Shown piece by piece: positions 53,352 to 62,869 of a stretch of 64,000 bases of DNA (position 1 is the first letter of the stretch; the number at the start of each line of letters is the position of its first letter). The translations under genes and the position numbers were made by a program. The notes under the pieces are model-generated. The model ran no database searches. It saw only the letters and a list, made by a program, of their open reading frames with translations, and had not been told where the DNA came from. The DNA lies in the NCBI GenBank assembly GCA_052170555.1, contig JBQNAI010000002.1:124001-188000 (forward strand), in the 5' to 3' direction. This DNA comes from Scybalousia_A sp052170555 (lineage in GTDB: Bacteria; Bacteroidota; Bacteroidia; Bacteroidales; P3).

Positions 53352-53662
53352 TATTGTCTCGTTTTTTCGAATATTTGTTTCATTAATTGGTCATCTTGAA
53401 GATAAATTTTCAAATCATGTTTGTATGTTTCAACTGTCGTATTGTAATGCTTACAAATTGTTACCATATAATCCATCCTTCTTTTTTGTAAGTCTGTAGA
53501 ATCTTTACTCGCAATCACTAACATGTGCTCCGCTCTGGTAATATCTTTCATAATACTTACCATAACATCTTGCGATAATCTTACATCCAATTTCCTCTCT
53601 TTCTCTTTGTAGCAACTGAAAAATAAAATAATTGCTATAAAGATCAAAATTAGTTTATTCAT
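53351..53662 (-). CDS. Small DUF4296-like lipoprotein
   Basis: A 103-residue protein with a lipoprotein signal (IILFFSCYKEKE, Cys near 16). The mature part is helical and carries VSIMKDITRAEHMLVI and a Y-x-x-x-V-x-x-Y pattern, similar to DUF4296 proteins. In Bacteroides such a gene sits near a nucleoside phosphorylase and a polyprenyl synthase, as it does here. Function unknown. Confidence 0.7.
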   Translation of the reverse strand: MNKLILIFIAIILFFSCYKEKERKLDVRLSQDVMVSIMKDITRAEHMLVIASKDSTDLQKRRMDYMVTICKHYNTTVETYKHDLKIYLQDDQLMKQIFEKTRQ

Positions 53663-53665
53663 AAC

Positions 53666-54541
53666 TTACATTCTGTCTAATACCGTTTGAATAAGATTAT
53701 TCATAGATTGCTGATAATTCTTATCAAAAGAACCATTACAACGATTTGCTATCACGTTACATATCGTCAATACATTATGTCCTAAGTTTTTCCCCAAGCA
53801 ATACAAAGAAGATGTCTCCATTTCATAATTTGTTATTTGCAAATTATCATATGTAAATTTTGGTAATCTGTCATTTATTGTATTATCATATAGTGGTAAA
53901 CGAATCTCTCTCCCTTGTGGACCATAAAACCCTGGTGCGGTAATAGTTATTCCTTTTGGCATATCAAATGCTATTTTTTCTAAAAGCTCATTTGAACAAC
54001 TCACAGCATATGGTGTAGGCAAAGGAGCTCCCCATTGCATAAACTTCACAAACTCCTTTTGCAACGTATTTTCCATTACGCTCGCTTTATTTTTATAGAA
54101 CCACATCATCCCATCTATACCTATTACATATTTGGAACATACAAAGGAGTTGATATCTATCGATTTTTGCATAGCTCCTGTAGTACCTAAACGTATAATA
54201 TTTAAAGATATTTGCTCTTCATTTAGAACACGTTTACTTAAATTAATATTTTTACAAGCATCTATTTCCGTCACTACTATGTCCAGGTTATCCACACCCA
54301 TACCTGTACTCATAACTGTTATGCGTTTCCCATTGTATACACCGGTGTGAGTAACTATTTCTCTATTCTCCCGTTTCAATTCTATATCGTTAAAAAAACA
54401 ACTGATCAGACCTACTCTTTTTGGATCCCCTACCAAGATTATATTGTCTGCTATATCCTTTGGGAACAGTCTTATATGATATAAACTCCCATCCTCTGCA
54501 AGTGTCAATTCCGAAGCTTTAAATTGATATCCTCTATCCAT
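53666..54541 (-). CDS. Nucleoside phosphorylase (PNP/UDP family)
   Basis: A 291-residue cytoplasmic enzyme of the PNP_UDP_1 fold that splits nucleosides with phosphate to release a base and ribose-1-phosphate. Visible motifs are IILVGDPKRV, VTHTGVYNGKRITVMSTGMG, IRLGTTGAMQKS and NYEMETSSLYCLG, where the Glu-Met-Glu loop binds ribose. The substrate is likely uridine or a related nucleoside, by family habit rather than by residue. It lies 3 bp upstream of the DUF4296 gene. Confidence 0.9.
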   Translation of the reverse strand: MDRGYQFKASELTLAEDGSLYHIRLFPKDIADNIILVGDPKRVGLISCFFNDIELKRENREIVTHTGVYNGKRITVMSTGMGVDNLDIVVTEIDACKNINLSKRVLNEEQISLNIIRLGTTGAMQKSIDINSFVCSKYVIGIDGMMWFYKNKASVMENTLQKEFVKFMQWGAPLPTPYAVSCSNELLEKIAFDMPKGITITAPGFYGPQGREIRLPLYDNTINDRLPKFTYDNLQITNYEMETSSLYCLGKNLGHNVLTICNVIANRCNGSFDKNYQQSMNNLIQTVLDRM

Positions 54542-54543
54542 AA

Positions 54544-55518
54544 CTATTTAGTGCGATTTATTAACTGCTTTGCTAATGTTCTAAGGTTTTCCTTCTTATC
54601 ATCAGATATATCTATTTTATCTAATGTGTCCAAAGCTTTAATAGTATAATTACCTATCATCGTCTCCACATCGCTTTTTACATTGTATTTTTCAAACAAT
54701 TCTATCACTCTTTGCTTTTTCTTTTGGAAGTCATTGGTTTTATCCAAATACCAACCTGCTAATTCTTGAACATCTGTTGTATTTGCCTTTTCAACTGCAG
54801 ACAAGAAAAGTATAGTTTTTTTGTTATCAACAATATCACTACCTATTACTTTCCCAAATTCATTTAAATTACTCCAACAATCCAGAATATCATCTTGTAA
54901 TTGAAACGCAATACCAAGATATAATCCAAACTCACTTAGCAAATTCATATTATTGATAGTGGCTCCTGCAATAATTGCCCCCATCTTCAAAGCAGCAGCA
55001 ATTAATACCGATGTTTTCAAACTTATCATTGTTATGTATTCTTTTTGAGTTACATCGTTTCGTTGCTCAAAATCCATGTCATAAGCTTGACCTTCACAAA
55101 CTTGTATCAATACTGTCGTTAAAGTTTTTACTAATGAAGGTATTTTGTCATTATCACATTTAAGCAAATACTCATACGCTTTTGCATACATAACATCTGC
55201 CGAAAGTATAGCTTTGTCTGTCCCAAATTTTTGATAAACTGTTGGTTTCCCCCTACGAAGAGGAGATTCATCCATAATATCATCATGAAGTAAAGTAAAA
55301 TTATGAGCTAATTCTATTGCTATCGCCGCATTTTCAGCATCTTTTAGATCTGCCGAAAACATATCAGCTGAAAGCATCAACAACAACGGACGCAATTTTT
55401 TACCTCCCAAAGTCATTGTATATTGAAACGGGTCATAAAGAGTTAGTGGCTGTTTTACAAAATTCTGCCTTACAAACAAATCAGTAACATATTGTTGTAT
55501 TTCTTTTAAAGTTGCCAT
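54544..55518 (-). CDS. Polyprenyl (trans-isoprenyl) diphosphate synthase
   Basis: A 324-residue enzyme from MATLKEIQQYVTDLF. The frame is 45 bp longer, but the family starts near this Met. It condenses isopentenyl diphosphate with allylic diphosphates. The FARM is D79-D80-I-M-D83 followed by ESPLRRGKPT, and the SARM is LQDDILDCW. KLRPLLLM binds IPP. It probably makes the C40-C50 quinone side chain, judged by size and class. The promoter-like TAATTTTG lies about 150 bp upstream. It heads a probable operon with the nucleoside phosphorylase, DUF4296 and comM genes. Confidence 0.93.
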   Translation of the reverse strand: MATLKEIQQYVTDLFVRQNFVKQPLTLYDPFQYTMTLGGKKLRPLLLMLSADMFSADLKDAENAAIAIELAHNFTLLHDDIMDESPLRRGKPTVYQKFGTDKAILSADVMYAKAYEYLLKCDNDKIPSLVKTLTTVLIQVCEGQAYDMDFEQRNDVTQKEYITMISLKTSVLIAAALKMGAIIAGATINNMNLLSEFGLYLGIAFQLQDDILDCWSNLNEFGKVIGSDIVDNKKTILFLSAVEKANTTDVQELAGWYLDKTNDFQKKKQRVIELFEKYNVKSDVETMIGNYTIKALDTLDKIDISDDKKENLRTLAKQLINRTK

Positions 55519-55670
55519 AATTATTTTTATTTTTTTATCACCTACACCTGATATTAAGTACAATCATTCTCTGAGCTAGGATAACTATCAATGTATAATT
55601 TAAACTTTTTTGAGTATAAGCAATTAGTACTTAATGTTTTTACAGAGCTTTTTCTATAAATTGTAAAGGC

Positions 55671-55678
55671 AAAATTAA
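55671..55678 (-). promoter_or_regulatory. -7 element (TAATTTTG) for the polyprenyl synthase operon
   Basis: Minus-strand TAATTTTG about 150 bp before the ATG at 55518. Confidence 0.45.
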
Positions 55679-55750
55679 GAAATTTTCTTGATATTGCCAT
55701 TCATATACAGTTAAAATATAACGAAACTAAACTCCTCTCAAATAATTATT

Positions 55751-55809
55751 TACTAATGTCAAGAAAGAATTTACTAATGTCTGACAATAATTTATTAAAG
55801 TCAGACAAC
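55751..55809. repeat. Modular repeat with duplicated GTCTGACA words
   Basis: TACTAATGTCAAGAAAGAAT, then TTACTAATGTCTGACAATAA, then AAAGTCAGACAAC. It combines the CAAGAAAGAATTTACTAATGTC module with GTCTGACA/GTCAGAC. It is the one clear copy that lies between divergent genes. The gap 55519-56024 otherwise holds only promoters. Confidence 0.65.
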
Positions 55810-55991
55810 AATTCTCTGTTATTATTTATTAGCCAGTCAATCCTTATAAATACGTTACAAATCTCCATAATTTATAACGTATTTTATAAAACAATTTTAC
55901 AAAAAATATACCCTATTCATTTGTTTTCACTAAATGAGGTAACACTATTTCTCTAAAGCAAAAAATTAATTGATTATAATAAAAAAATGCG

Positions 55992-55999
55992 TAATTTTG
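55992..55999 (+). promoter_or_regulatory. -7 element (TAATTTTG) for lysS
   Basis: TAATTTTG ends 25 bp before the lysS ATG. Confidence 0.6.
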
Positions 56000-56024
56000 C
56001 AAAAATTATTTAAAGTAATAAACC

Positions 56025-57737
56025 ATGGAAGTTAGCGAACAGGAATTACAAAGAAGACTGGCTGCGGAAGAATTAAGAAATTTAGGAATAAATCCTTACC
56101 CAGCACCAATGTATGATGTGGATACAAATACTGCGGAAATAAAAGAGATTTTTGCTAAGGATGAAACACAAATACAAAATGTATCTTTGGCGGGAAGAAT
56201 TATGTCTAGGAGAATCATGGGTGCTGCCTCATTTTGTGAAATTCAAGATGAGAAAGGTAGAATTCAAATTTATATCAATAGAGATGAAATTTGTCCTTCA
56301 GAAGATAAGACAATGTATAATACAGTATTCAAAAAGTTATTGGATATTGGAGATATTATTGGAATAAAAGGTTTTGTCTTTCGTACAAAGATGGGAGAAA
56401 TCTCAATACATGTGAAGGAACTTACTGTACTTTGTAAAAGTGTTCGTCCTCTTCCTATCGTTAAACAAAAAGATGGAATAAATTATGATGCTTTTACCGA
56501 TGCTGAACAACGTTATCGGCAACGTTACGTAGATTTGATCGTAAATCCGCAAGTTAGAAAAACGTTTGTACAACGTACCTTAATTGTTGATACGATGCGT
56601 AATTTCCTTAACGAAAATGGATACTTGGAAGTGGAGACGCCTATCTTACAACCTGTTTATGGAGGAGCAGCTGCAAGACCTTTCAAGACACATCACAATT
56701 CTTTAAATACAGATTTGTATCTTCGTATCGCAGACGAGTTATATTTAAAAAAACTTATTGTTGGTGGTTACACTGGTGTATATGAATTTTCTAAAGATTT
56801 TCGTAACGAGGGTATGGATCGTTTTCATAATCCCGAATTTACACAGATGGAGCTATACGTTGCGTATAAAGATTACTTCTGGATGATGGATACTGTGGAG
56901 AAAATGGTTGAACGAATAGCCTTGGCATTACATGGGACTACGAAGGTACAAGTAGGAAACAATATTATAGATTTCAAACGCCCTTGGAAACGCTACACAA
57001 TGTATGAAGCCATTGAGAAATTTACAGGAATTGATATTTCAAATATGAATGAAAACGAACTAAGAAGGGTTGCTGCTCAACTAAATGTCCCCATTGATGA
57101 TACTATGGGTAAAGGAAAATTAATTGATGAAATATTTGGCGAAACTTGCGAGGAAAAATTGATTCAACCTACCTTTATTTATGATTACCCTATTGAAATG
57201 TCGCCACTCGCAAAAAAACATCGTTCCAAAGAAGGGTTAGTTGAGCGATTTGAGGCGGTATGTAATTGTAAAGAAATTTGTAATGCATATAGTGAACTGA
57301 ACGATCCGATTGATCAGCGCAAACGATTTGAGGAACAATTGGAGTTAGGTAAACGTGGAGACCCCGAAAGTATGGTATTAGATGAAGATTTCTTACGTGC
57401 AATTGAATACGGGATGCCTCCAACTAGCGGATTGGGAATTGGTATTGACCGTTTGGCGATGATGATGACTAATTCAAACTCTATACAAGATGTCTTGTTC
57501 TTCCCTCAAATGAAACCAGAAATACAACAAGCGGTCCCTTCTAACGAAGAATTCATAAAAAAAGGTATTCCTCAAATATGGATAGATTTAATACATAAAG
57601 CCGGAATTGGAAACATGGAAAGTCTTAAAAATGCTAATATAAACAAACTTTTTAATGACTTAAACGGTCTACGAAAAAAGAATAAGTTAGATATTCCTGC
57701 TTTAAAAATAGAAGAACTTAAAACGTGGAGTGAGTAA
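56025..57737 (+). CDS. lysS: Lysyl-tRNA synthetase, class II
   Basis: A 570-residue class II enzyme. An N-terminal OB-fold anticodon domain covers about residues 50-150 (VSLAGRIMSRRIMGAASF). Catalytic motifs follow: RYVDLIVNPQVRKTF with FLNENGYLEVETPIL, RNEGMDRFHNPEFTQ (motif 2) and GMPPTSGLGIGIDRLAMM (motif 3). About 60 extra residues at the C-terminus after the FFPQMKPE element form a helical extension, usual in Bacteroides. Intact. Confidence 0.97.
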   Translation: MEVSEQELQRRLAAEELRNLGINPYPAPMYDVDTNTAEIKEIFAKDETQIQNVSLAGRIMSRRIMGAASFCEIQDEKGRIQIYINRDEICPSEDKTMYNTVFKKLLDIGDIIGIKGFVFRTKMGEISIHVKELTVLCKSVRPLPIVKQKDGINYDAFTDAEQRYRQRYVDLIVNPQVRKTFVQRTLIVDTMRNFLNENGYLEVETPILQPVYGGAAARPFKTHHNSLNTDLYLRIADELYLKKLIVGGYTGVYEFSKDFRNEGMDRFHNPEFTQMELYVAYKDYFWMMDTVEKMVERIALALHGTTKVQVGNNIIDFKRPWKRYTMYEAIEKFTGIDISNMNENELRRVAAQLNVPIDDTMGKGKLIDEIFGETCEEKLIQPTFIYDYPIEMSPLAKKHRSKEGLVERFEAVCNCKEICNAYSELNDPIDQRKRFEEQLELGKRGDPESMVLDEDFLRAIEYGMPPTSGLGIGIDRLAMMMTNSNSIQDVLFFPQMKPEIQQAVPSNEEFIKKGIPQIWIDLIHKAGIGNMESLKNANINKLFNDLNGLRKKNKLDIPALKIEELKTWSE

Positions 57738-57823
57738 TATGTAGAATGTACGCAATGCAAGGACAATATACAATTCTTCTTCGCAAAAACTGTCAAATCA
57801 AACGTACATAAAACATAATTGAT

Positions 57824-59398
57824 ATGAAAAACAAATCTTATATGCCCTTAATTATAGCTGTGTCAATGGTCGTTGGCATGGCTATTGGTCTTTTTGTCTT
57901 GGGTAAACAACAAAACAATACAAAATCTTTTTATTCTAATAATTCTAAAATAAATTATATCTTGGAATTAATTAGTAAAGAATATGTAGATAGTACCAAC
58001 GAGGATTCTTTAACAGATAAAGCAATACGTTCTTTACTCACAGAGTTGGATCCTCACAGTGTTTATATGACGGCTGAACAAGTTAAAAGAGAGAATGATG
58101 AATTGAAAGGCAATTTTGATGGCATTGGAGTTCAGTTTCGTATAGTGGAAGATACAATTGTAGTTGTTAGAACAGTGAGCGGAGGTCCAAGTGAAAAGGT
58201 TGGTATCATGGCTGGCGACAGGATAGTAAAAGTAAATGGTAGAGAACTAAAAAATATAACAAACGATACAGTTGTTCATCTATTGAAGGGAAATCGTGGA
58301 TCAAAAGTTAAACTTAGTTTAAAAAGAAGGGGAATAAACCACTTAATAGACTATACTATTACAAGGGATGTAATAAAAACTCAAGCTGTAAGGTACTTTG
58401 GTATGCTTAATAAATACACCGGCTATATAAAATTAGAAGAATTTACAGCAACCTCACATGATGAAGTCGCAACAGCTATTCGCAATTTAAAAAAACAAGG
58501 AATGACACAACTTATATTTGACCTCAGGGATAATGGTGGGGGATATTTGGACCAAGCTATTGCTATTGCAGACGAATTTATTAGCAAAGGAGATTTGATT
58601 GTCTATACTGATGGTAGATTTAGGGGTAGAAATGATGCATATGCTACAAATGGCGGACTCTTTGAGCAAGGAAAGTTAATAGTTATGATAAACGAAATGA
58701 GTGCTTCTGCAAGTGAAATAGTCAGTGGATGTGTTCAAGACAATGATAGGGGTAAAATTATTGGCAGACGTACCTTTGGAAAAGGTTTAGTACAGGAACA
58801 AAGAAATCTTCCTGACAATTCTGCAATTCGTTTGACAGTCGCACGTTATTATACTCCAAGTGGTAGATGTATCCAACGACCTTATATCAAGGGAGACCCT
58901 GATAAATATTTTGAAGATTTTATTTCTCGTTTTGTCAATGCTGAGAACGATTCTGACACATTGAAACACGATGAAAAACTAAAATATAGAACAAAAAAGG
59001 GTAGAATTGTATATGGTGGTGGTGGAATAGAACCAGATATAACACTACCTTATTCTGTTCTGAAACGATCTACGTATTTCAATTCGTTATTTAAAAACGG
59101 TTTAATTTACAAATACTGTTTTGACTACGTGGACAATAACCGTCATATATTCAAACAATATATTAATGGTAATGATTTTCTTAACAGATACAAAATTAGT
59201 AGTAAAGTATACAATGATTTGTTAAGTTTTGCAACGAAAAGTGGTATCGAAGTAAAAAAATTATCTTCCAAAGAATCGGAAGAAATCAAACAGTTAATGA
59301 AAGGTTATATTGCACAAAGTTTGTACGAAGACAAATTCTTTTATCAGTTATACATAACTTTGGATATGGAACTAAATATGGCGATTGCCAATTTTTAA
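57824..59398 (+). CDS. S41-family C-terminal processing protease
   Basis: A 524-residue periplasmic serine protease, anchored or secreted by an N-terminal hydrophobic segment (about 8-27). The order is a CTPA N-domain, a PDZ domain (about 90-175: GIGVQFRIVED, GIMAGDRIVKVNG), then the S41 core with S295 in EMSASASE and K320 in TFGKGLVQ as the Ser-Lys dyad. It degrades or trims proteins by their C-termini. A C-terminal domain of about 150 residues follows. It is 86 bp downstream of lysS and ends at a palindromic repeat facing the convergent btuF-like gene. Confidence 0.93.
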   Translation: MKNKSYMPLIIAVSMVVGMAIGLFVLGKQQNNTKSFYSNNSKINYILELISKEYVDSTNEDSLTDKAIRSLLTELDPHSVYMTAEQVKRENDELKGNFDGIGVQFRIVEDTIVVVRTVSGGPSEKVGIMAGDRIVKVNGRELKNITNDTVVHLLKGNRGSKVKLSLKRRGINHLIDYTITRDVIKTQAVRYFGMLNKYTGYIKLEEFTATSHDEVATAIRNLKKQGMTQLIFDLRDNGGGYLDQAIAIADEFISKGDLIVYTDGRFRGRNDAYATNGGLFEQGKLIVMINEMSASASEIVSGCVQDNDRGKIIGRRTFGKGLVQEQRNLPDNSAIRLTVARYYTPSGRCIQRPYIKGDPDKYFEDFISRFVNAENDSDTLKHDEKLKYRTKKGRIVYGGGGIEPDITLPYSVLKRSTYFNSLFKNGLIYKYCFDYVDNNRHIFKQYINGNDFLNRYKISSKVYNDLLSFATKSGIEVKKLSSKESEEIKQLMKGYIAQSLYEDKFFYQLYITLDMELNMAIANF

Positions 59399-59451
59399 TT
59401 GTTAATACACAATCTGAAAAAATAAATTAAACAATCTTTCTTTCTATAAAG

Positions 59452-59519
59452 AAAAAATCTTTCTTGACATTGGAATTCTAATGTCAAGAAAGATTTTTTT
59501 GTTGTCTCACTTTAATTTT
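59452..59519. repeat. Modular palindromic repeat with 20-bp arms plus CACTTTAATTT block
   Basis: AAAAAATCTTTCTTGACATT (59452-59471) is exactly complementary to 59480-59499; then TTGTTGTCTCACTTTAATTT follows. Both conserved modules of the family occur in order, between the convergent S41 and btuF-like genes. Confidence 0.85.
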
Positions 59520-59531
59520 ATAATATAAAGA

Positions 59532-60425
59532 TTATTGTTTATAAATTGTTTTAAAGATAAATTCTATTGCATCTATACTTCTCGGAGTTTGATTATCTAA
59601 GTAATCAATACCAAAAACATTACCTTTTTTCACTGCCTCCAATTCTGAATATGGATGTGTGGTCTTGAACTTCTCCATGTCCTGGGAACGAATAAAAATA
59701 TATTCAGGCTGATTTTTGAACAATTCCTCCTTGTTGAAGGACCAGTTTTTTGCAGTTTTTGCAATGTTGTCTGCACCAGCAAGATTAAATATTTCATTCA
59801 CATAAGTATCTATACCAGCTGAAAAATCTCCACCCGCACCAAAACCAACTACATAATAAACTTTAGGTTTAGCAATATGTTTAGTTTTAATTATAGAATC
59901 ACATTGTGCCGAGACTTTATCAAGTCTTATTTTGCAACTGTTAATAAGGCTATCTGCTCTATTTTTTTTACCAACTATTTTACCTAATGTAGTCATAACC
60001 TTATACATATCTACAATCTTAGATCCTTCTCTAAATGATAATACCGTTAAATGAGCATCTTCCAAAATAGTTACCATTTTTTTTGTAAAGATGGAAGAAG
60101 TTATAACAATATCCGGCTTTAATGATATAATAAGTTCTAAATTTGCATTATTGATACCTCCTATAGAGTGTATTTTTTCTACAGCGGGAGGAAAATTACA
60201 AAAATCTGTCCTAGCTATCAGCTTATCAATACATCCTAATTCACAAATAATTTCTGTAACTTGTGGAGATACTGATACTATACGGCTGTACTCTTGTTTC
60301 ACGTTAGTATCCGGCGTAATGTATAAATTATCGGATCCAATAGTTGGCTCATTTTGCTTGTTATTGCAACCAATCAAGCAAAATACAAGTAAAAGAGCTA
60401 CTCCTAAATAAAGAATTCTTCTCAT
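59532..60425 (-). CDS. ABC importer substrate-binding lipoprotein, BtuF-like
   Basis: A 297-residue lipoprotein (LLLVFCLIGC, Cys near residue 20) of the helical-backbone metal/cofactor receptor family (PF01497). Visible motifs are RIVSVSPQVTEIICELG, LIARTDFCNFP, ELIISLKPDIVITS and YVVGFGAGGDFSAG. It delivers a metal chelate such as a siderophore, heme or cobalamin to the permease. It is third in a permease-ATPase-receptor operon. No TonB-dependent receptor is in the window, so the cargo is open. Confidence 0.9.
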   Translation of the reverse strand: MRRILYLGVALLLVFCLIGCNNKQNEPTIGSDNLYITPDTNVKQEYSRIVSVSPQVTEIICELGCIDKLIARTDFCNFPPAVEKIHSIGGINNANLELIISLKPDIVITSSIFTKKMVTILEDAHLTVLSFREGSKIVDMYKVMTTLGKIVGKKNRADSLINSCKIRLDKVSAQCDSIIKTKHIAKPKVYYVVGFGAGGDFSAGIDTYVNEIFNLAGADNIAKTAKNWSFNKEELFKNQPEYIFIRSQDMEKFKTTHPYSELEAVKKGNVFGIDYLDNQTPRSIDAIEFIFKTIYKQ

Positions 60426-60440
60426 TTCTTAATATTTTAT

Positions 60441-61205
60441 TTATTTGTTTGTTATTATGATATTTTCATTTTCTACTATTTTTGTATCAATCTCAAATAA
60501 TGATATGATATTCTCTGCTGTAAGTACTTTATCAGCACGATCATAAAACTTCAATTGTCCATGCTTTAAGGCAAGTACGTAATCCGAATATTTCAATGCC
60601 AAAGATAAATCGTGTAACACTATTAAAATTGTTGTATTGTTGTATTGTTGTATTTGTTTCAATAGCCTCATTATCTCTATCTGATGTTTCATATCAAGAT
60701 TTGCGACCGGTTCATCAAGCAAGATTACTTTCGTTTGCTGAGTTAACGATCTTGCTATAAATACCCGTTGTTTTTCTCCACCGGATAGAGAATTTATGCT
60801 TCTATTTCGTAACTGCCAAGTTTCTGTTTGTTTCATTGCCTGTTCCACTATTGCAAAATCTTCTCGTTTATCAGCATCTAACAATTTTTGGTAAGGCATT
60901 CGTCCCATCAAAACTATTTGCAAACAAGTGAAATCAATATTTGTATTATTATCTTGAAATACTATTGAAATATTCTGTGACAATTCTCTAACAGAATAAG
61001 AAGCAACATTTTTATTTTCAAATGCTATTTCGCCCGATGTTGGTTTTATAATATTGGCAATTAATTTTAATAATGTTGTTTTACCACTTCCGTTCATTCC
61101 CACAAGAGTTGTCAATGTACCTTGTGGGATAGCAAAAGTTATATTATCAATTATCGTTTTGTCTTCTATTTTGTAGACTATGTTCTGAGATTTTATTATA
61201 TCCAT
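60441..61205 (-). CDS. ABC importer ATPase, BtuD/FecE-like
   Basis: A protein of 254 residues from MDIIKSQNIVYKIEDKTI. A 63-bp longer frame overlaps the permease gene and lacks a family match. Walker A is GMNGSGKTT, the Q-loop is VFQDNNT, the signature is LSGGEKQRV, Walker B is VILLDEPVANLD and the switch His is in VLHDLS. It powers the permease. It starts 4 bp after the permease stop and ends 15 bp before the receptor gene, so the three are one unit. Confidence 0.93.
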   Translation of the reverse strand: MDIIKSQNIVYKIEDKTIIDNITFAIPQGTLTTLVGMNGSGKTTLLKLIANIIKPTSGEIAFENKNVASYSVRELSQNISIVFQDNNTNIDFTCLQIVLMGRMPYQKLLDADKREDFAIVEQAMKQTETWQLRNRSINSLSGGEKQRVFIARSLTQQTKVILLDEPVANLDMKHQIEIMRLLKQIQQYNNTTILIVLHDLSLALKYSDYVLALKHGQLKFYDRADKVLTAENIISLFEIDTKIVENENIIITNK

Positions 61206-61209
61206 GGTA

Positions 61210-62202
61210 TTAGAAATGCAATTTTTTCTTTGCATTGTATAGCAAATATATGAAAAAAGGAGCTCCAATCAATGAAGTTATTGAACCTATAGGCAATTCG
61301 CTTGGAGCAACAATGTTCCTTGCAATAATATCTGCTGATAACATAAAAATCATTCCACCAAGAACGGAAAAAGGAACAATTCTGCGATTATCTCCTCCGA
61401 CTATCAATCTGACAATATGTGGAACAACTAAACCAATAAAACCAATTACTCCTGTACAGCTAACTACTGCTGCCGTCATTAATGTACTTATTATTAATAT
61501 TGTTCGTTTTGTTTTTTCTACATTAACACCTAACGAATTCGCTTGGATATCTCCAAGTAAAAGAAGGTTCAAACGTTTTGCATAAAGACGAATAAAGACT
61601 ATTCCTATGGAAGAAAAAAAAGTTGTTATCAAGACATCTCGGTATTTTACACTACTTAGCGATCCCATGGTCCAAAAATATATTTTGTACATATCCTCTT
61701 GATTAACGAACATAATAATTGATATGATTGCGGAAATTAGAAAATTCATTGAAATCCCGGCTAGCAGGAGTGTTGTTGTATGCATACGGTTACCTACTTG
61801 CGATAATTTCATTATAACGTACACAGTTAATAATGCAGTTAAAAATGAGGATATTGTTACGCCCAAAATCCAGAAATCAAAGCTCAATACTATCGCCAAA
61901 GATGCACCTAAACTTGCACCTGAGGAGACTCCCAATATATAAGGATCAGATAAAGGATTTTTAAAGACTGCTTGATATGCACAACCACACACTGCTAACG
62001 TACTACCTGCAACCAAACACATCAGAACTCTCGGAATACGTATACTGTACAATATATATTTATCTGCATCTGACAAATTGCTAATATCTACCGACCCAAA
62101 AGCGACAGCAACAACGCTTAACGCCCCAACAATCACCATTAAAATAAAATAATATAACCAATCTTTTGCTCCCAATTTCAAATGTACATTTTTATATTTC
62201 AA
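61210..62202 (-). CDS. ABC importer permease, FecCD/BtuC-like
   Basis: A 330-residue inner-membrane protein with about ten helices. Family motifs are RIPRVLMCLVAGSTLAVCGCAYQAVFKNPLSDPYILGVSSGASLGA (quoted parts: RIPRVLMCLVAGSTLA and NPLSDPYILGVSSGA), then GFIGLVVPHIVRLIVGGDNR and ELPIGSITSLIGAPFFIYLL. It transports siderophore-, heme- or cobalamin-type cargo. The leader is about 155 nt, long enough for regulation, but no cobalamin-riboswitch sequence was recognised in it. Confidence 0.95.
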   Translation of the reverse strand: MKYKNVHLKLGAKDWLYYFILMVIVGALSVVAVAFGSVDISNLSDADKYILYSIRIPRVLMCLVAGSTLAVCGCAYQAVFKNPLSDPYILGVSSGASLGASLAIVLSFDFWILGVTISSFLTALLTVYVIMKLSQVGNRMHTTTLLLAGISMNFLISAIISIIMFVNQEDMYKIYFWTMGSLSSVKYRDVLITTFFSSIGIVFIRLYAKRLNLLLLGDIQANSLGVNVEKTKRTILIISTLMTAAVVSCTGVIGFIGLVVPHIVRLIVGGDNRRIVPFSVLGGMIFMLSADIIARNIVAPSELPIGSITSLIGAPFFIYLLYNAKKKLHF

Positions 62203-62364
62203 TTTTTTTTCTCAACCTATTATGAATTATTTTTCATTTGTCCACAATTTGTCCTAAAAAAGACAACATTCAAGACCTTATTTACGAAATAAAATATTCT
62301 ATCTATTTCTACTTAGAAAATATCTTTATTACAATTTGATTTTTGTTTATTATTTTTATGATTG
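62203..62364. other. Leader region before the ABC importer operon
   Basis: About 160 bp between the -7 element and the permease ATG. It was inspected for B12-box and Fur-type palindromes without a convincing match. Confidence 0.4.
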
Positions 62365-62372
62365 CAAAGATA
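62365..62372 (-). promoter_or_regulatory. -7 element (TATCTTTG) for the ABC importer operon
   Basis: Minus-strand TATCTTTG about 160 bp before the permease ATG. Confidence 0.5.
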
Positions 62373-62843
62373 CTACAATAATTTCATATGCAAAAATTTC
62401 CTTATTCCTTCAAATAGTTAACTCATTACCATTATTTTCCAATCTATTTTTTTAATTGCACGTTTATATTCAATCAAATTTTATAAAAAATGTAGTTGCT
62501 ACTAAGTCATAATAAACTCTTTGTATTTTAACGTCATATTTAGTGTCTTGCAAAGAGCATTCGTTGTACTATTTGGATAATTTTTATTTATCACTCTTGA
62601 TGTAATAACCAAAATTTGACCTAAAAATACTCCTAATACCCACTACATTTCATCAAATATTCTGCTTTTCACAAAAAACCGATTAAATAAAAAAGAAAAT
62701 CCAAGAAAAAAATAAATAAATTGTCAAAAATAACGAATAGAAAAGCAGTAAGCCTAATGATTAGAATAATGAAGAATCAAAAAAAGGAAATAAATAGTAG
62801 TTAAAATAGACAATTATTTTCTTATTGTCCGAGAAAATAAAAC
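62373..62843. other. Divergent intergenic region, about 470 bp
   Basis: Very AT-rich, no gene seen. It may hold binding sites for the AraC-type regulator whose gene begins on its right side. Confidence 0.4.
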
Positions 62844-62851
62844 TACCTTTG
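62844..62851 (+). promoter_or_regulatory. -7 element (TACCTTTG) for the AraC-type gene
   Basis: TACCTTTG ends 18 bp before the ATG at 62870 and excludes the longer frame that begins at 62825. Confidence 0.6.
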
Positions 62852-62869
62852 CAAAAAATTTTACTTTAT

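Noticed and set aside
55756..55956. A 66-codon plus-strand open frame before lysS
   Set aside because: Its first codons are the palindromic repeat itself, the rest is low-complexity, and it resembles nothing.
62203..62364. Possible cobalamin riboswitch before the BtuC-like gene
   Set aside because: The conserved B12-box sequence was looked for on the correct strand and not found.
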